This document shows, piece after piece, positions 63,967 through 64,000 of a stretch of 64,000 bases of DNA. The notes beneath the pieces are model-generated. The model saw nothing but the letters and a program-made list of their open reading frames with translations, was not told the origin of the DNA and did no database searches. The stretch is from Variovorax ginsengisoli (GTDB taxonomy: Bacteria > Pseudomonadota > Gammaproteobacteria > Burkholderiales > Burkholderiaceae_C): assembly GCF_030486595.1 (NCBI RefSeq), contig NZ_JAUJZH010000032.1, positions 17,939 through 81,938 on the forward strand, read 5' to 3'. How positions within the stretch are numbered: position 1 is the first letter of the stretch; each line of letters opens with the position of its first letter. A program made the position numbers and the translations under genes.

Positions 63967-64000
63967 GGGAGCGTGGGGGTCACCCAGGCCGGCGCCGGGC
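63891..64000 (+). repeat. GC-rich 86-bp tandem/dispersed repeat, truncated by the window edge
   Basis: The 24-bp segment beginning GGGTCACCCAGGCCGGCG at 63891 recurs exactly at 63977, a period of 86 bp; the second copy runs off the window. The first unit contains two strong stem-loops, GCCGCC-CCAA-GGCGGC (63914-63929) and GGCCCCC-TC-GGGGGGC (63933-63948). It supplies the final codons and the stop of the YihY gene. Similar GC-rich hairpin elements are scattered through Comamonadaceae genomes as far as I know; the copy number here is unknown. Confidence 0.8.

Overview
The window is high-GC, densely coded chromosomal DNA of a betaproteobacterium, most likely Comamonadaceae and probably Variovorax or a close relative. 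The reasons are the long Lys/Ala-rich N-terminal extension of RpoD, the dnaG-rpoD block, the style of the aromatic-acid gene clusters and a GC-rich repeat at the right edge. This placement is inferred from protein content; no 16S gene is present. I found no rRNA, IS element, prophage or CRISPR array. One tRNA (Gly-GCC) is present.

Layout. 1-2872: end of an MHS-family transporter, then a methanethiol oxidase (SELENBP1 family) with a small membrane protein. 2882-12534: a quinate/shikimate-to-protocatechuate catabolic cluster under an IclR regulator, with two divergent shikimate-dehydrogenase-like proteins, an MHS transporter, a type-B carboxylesterase, a 3-dehydroshikimate-dehydratase-like TIM barrel, a degenerate PcaB-like protein, a Bcr/CflA-type exporter and PcaD. 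12554-16431: a purine/ureide operon (MFS permease, OHCU decarboxylase, one exported and one cytoplasmic 5-hydroxyisourate hydrolase) with a divergent LysR regulator. 16463-19908: FrnE-like DsbA protein, LysR, YbfB-type MFS and a carboxymuconolactone-decarboxylase-family protein. 20027-23094: NitT/TauT-type ABC transporter (fused double permease plus ATPase), followed by tRNA-Gly. 23284-28912: TetR/DUF2855, flavin reductase, DUF3014, and an ECF42-type sigma factor with two DGPF proteins.

29029-33842: gcvT-gcvH-gcvP behind a tandem glycine riboswitch. 33877-37299: an unrecognised protein and a TRAP transporter with an internal terminator-like hairpin. 37409-42990: osmoprotectant SBP-permease fusion, alpha/beta hydrolase, a ROK-like protein whose motif order looks circularly permuted, cardiolipin synthase and GST. 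43037-47187: MetE-like methyltransferase divergent from vanA-vanR-vanB. 47345-51843: Liv-type ABC operon. 51895-54861: SRPBCC, DUF6429, a FitA/VapC toxin-antitoxin pair bridged by a 39-codon ORF, an NmrA-like reductase and a DsbA-like protein. 54939-58213: LysR, HPP-CBS protein and Bcr/CflA exporter. 58303-63966: rpoD, dnaG and a divergent YihY protein whose C-terminus runs into an 86-bp repeat.

Together the accessory genes describe a soil or rhizosphere heterotroph that takes up plant-derived acids (quinate, shikimate and their esters, vanillate), sends them toward the beta-ketoadipate pathway, and also uses purine breakdown products and volatile sulfur compounds. The most unusual items are the permuted ROK-like protein, the PcaB-like protein lacking its superfamily signatures, the Tat-exported isourate hydrolase, the coupled mini-ORF in the toxin-antitoxin locus and the repeat-derived YihY tail.
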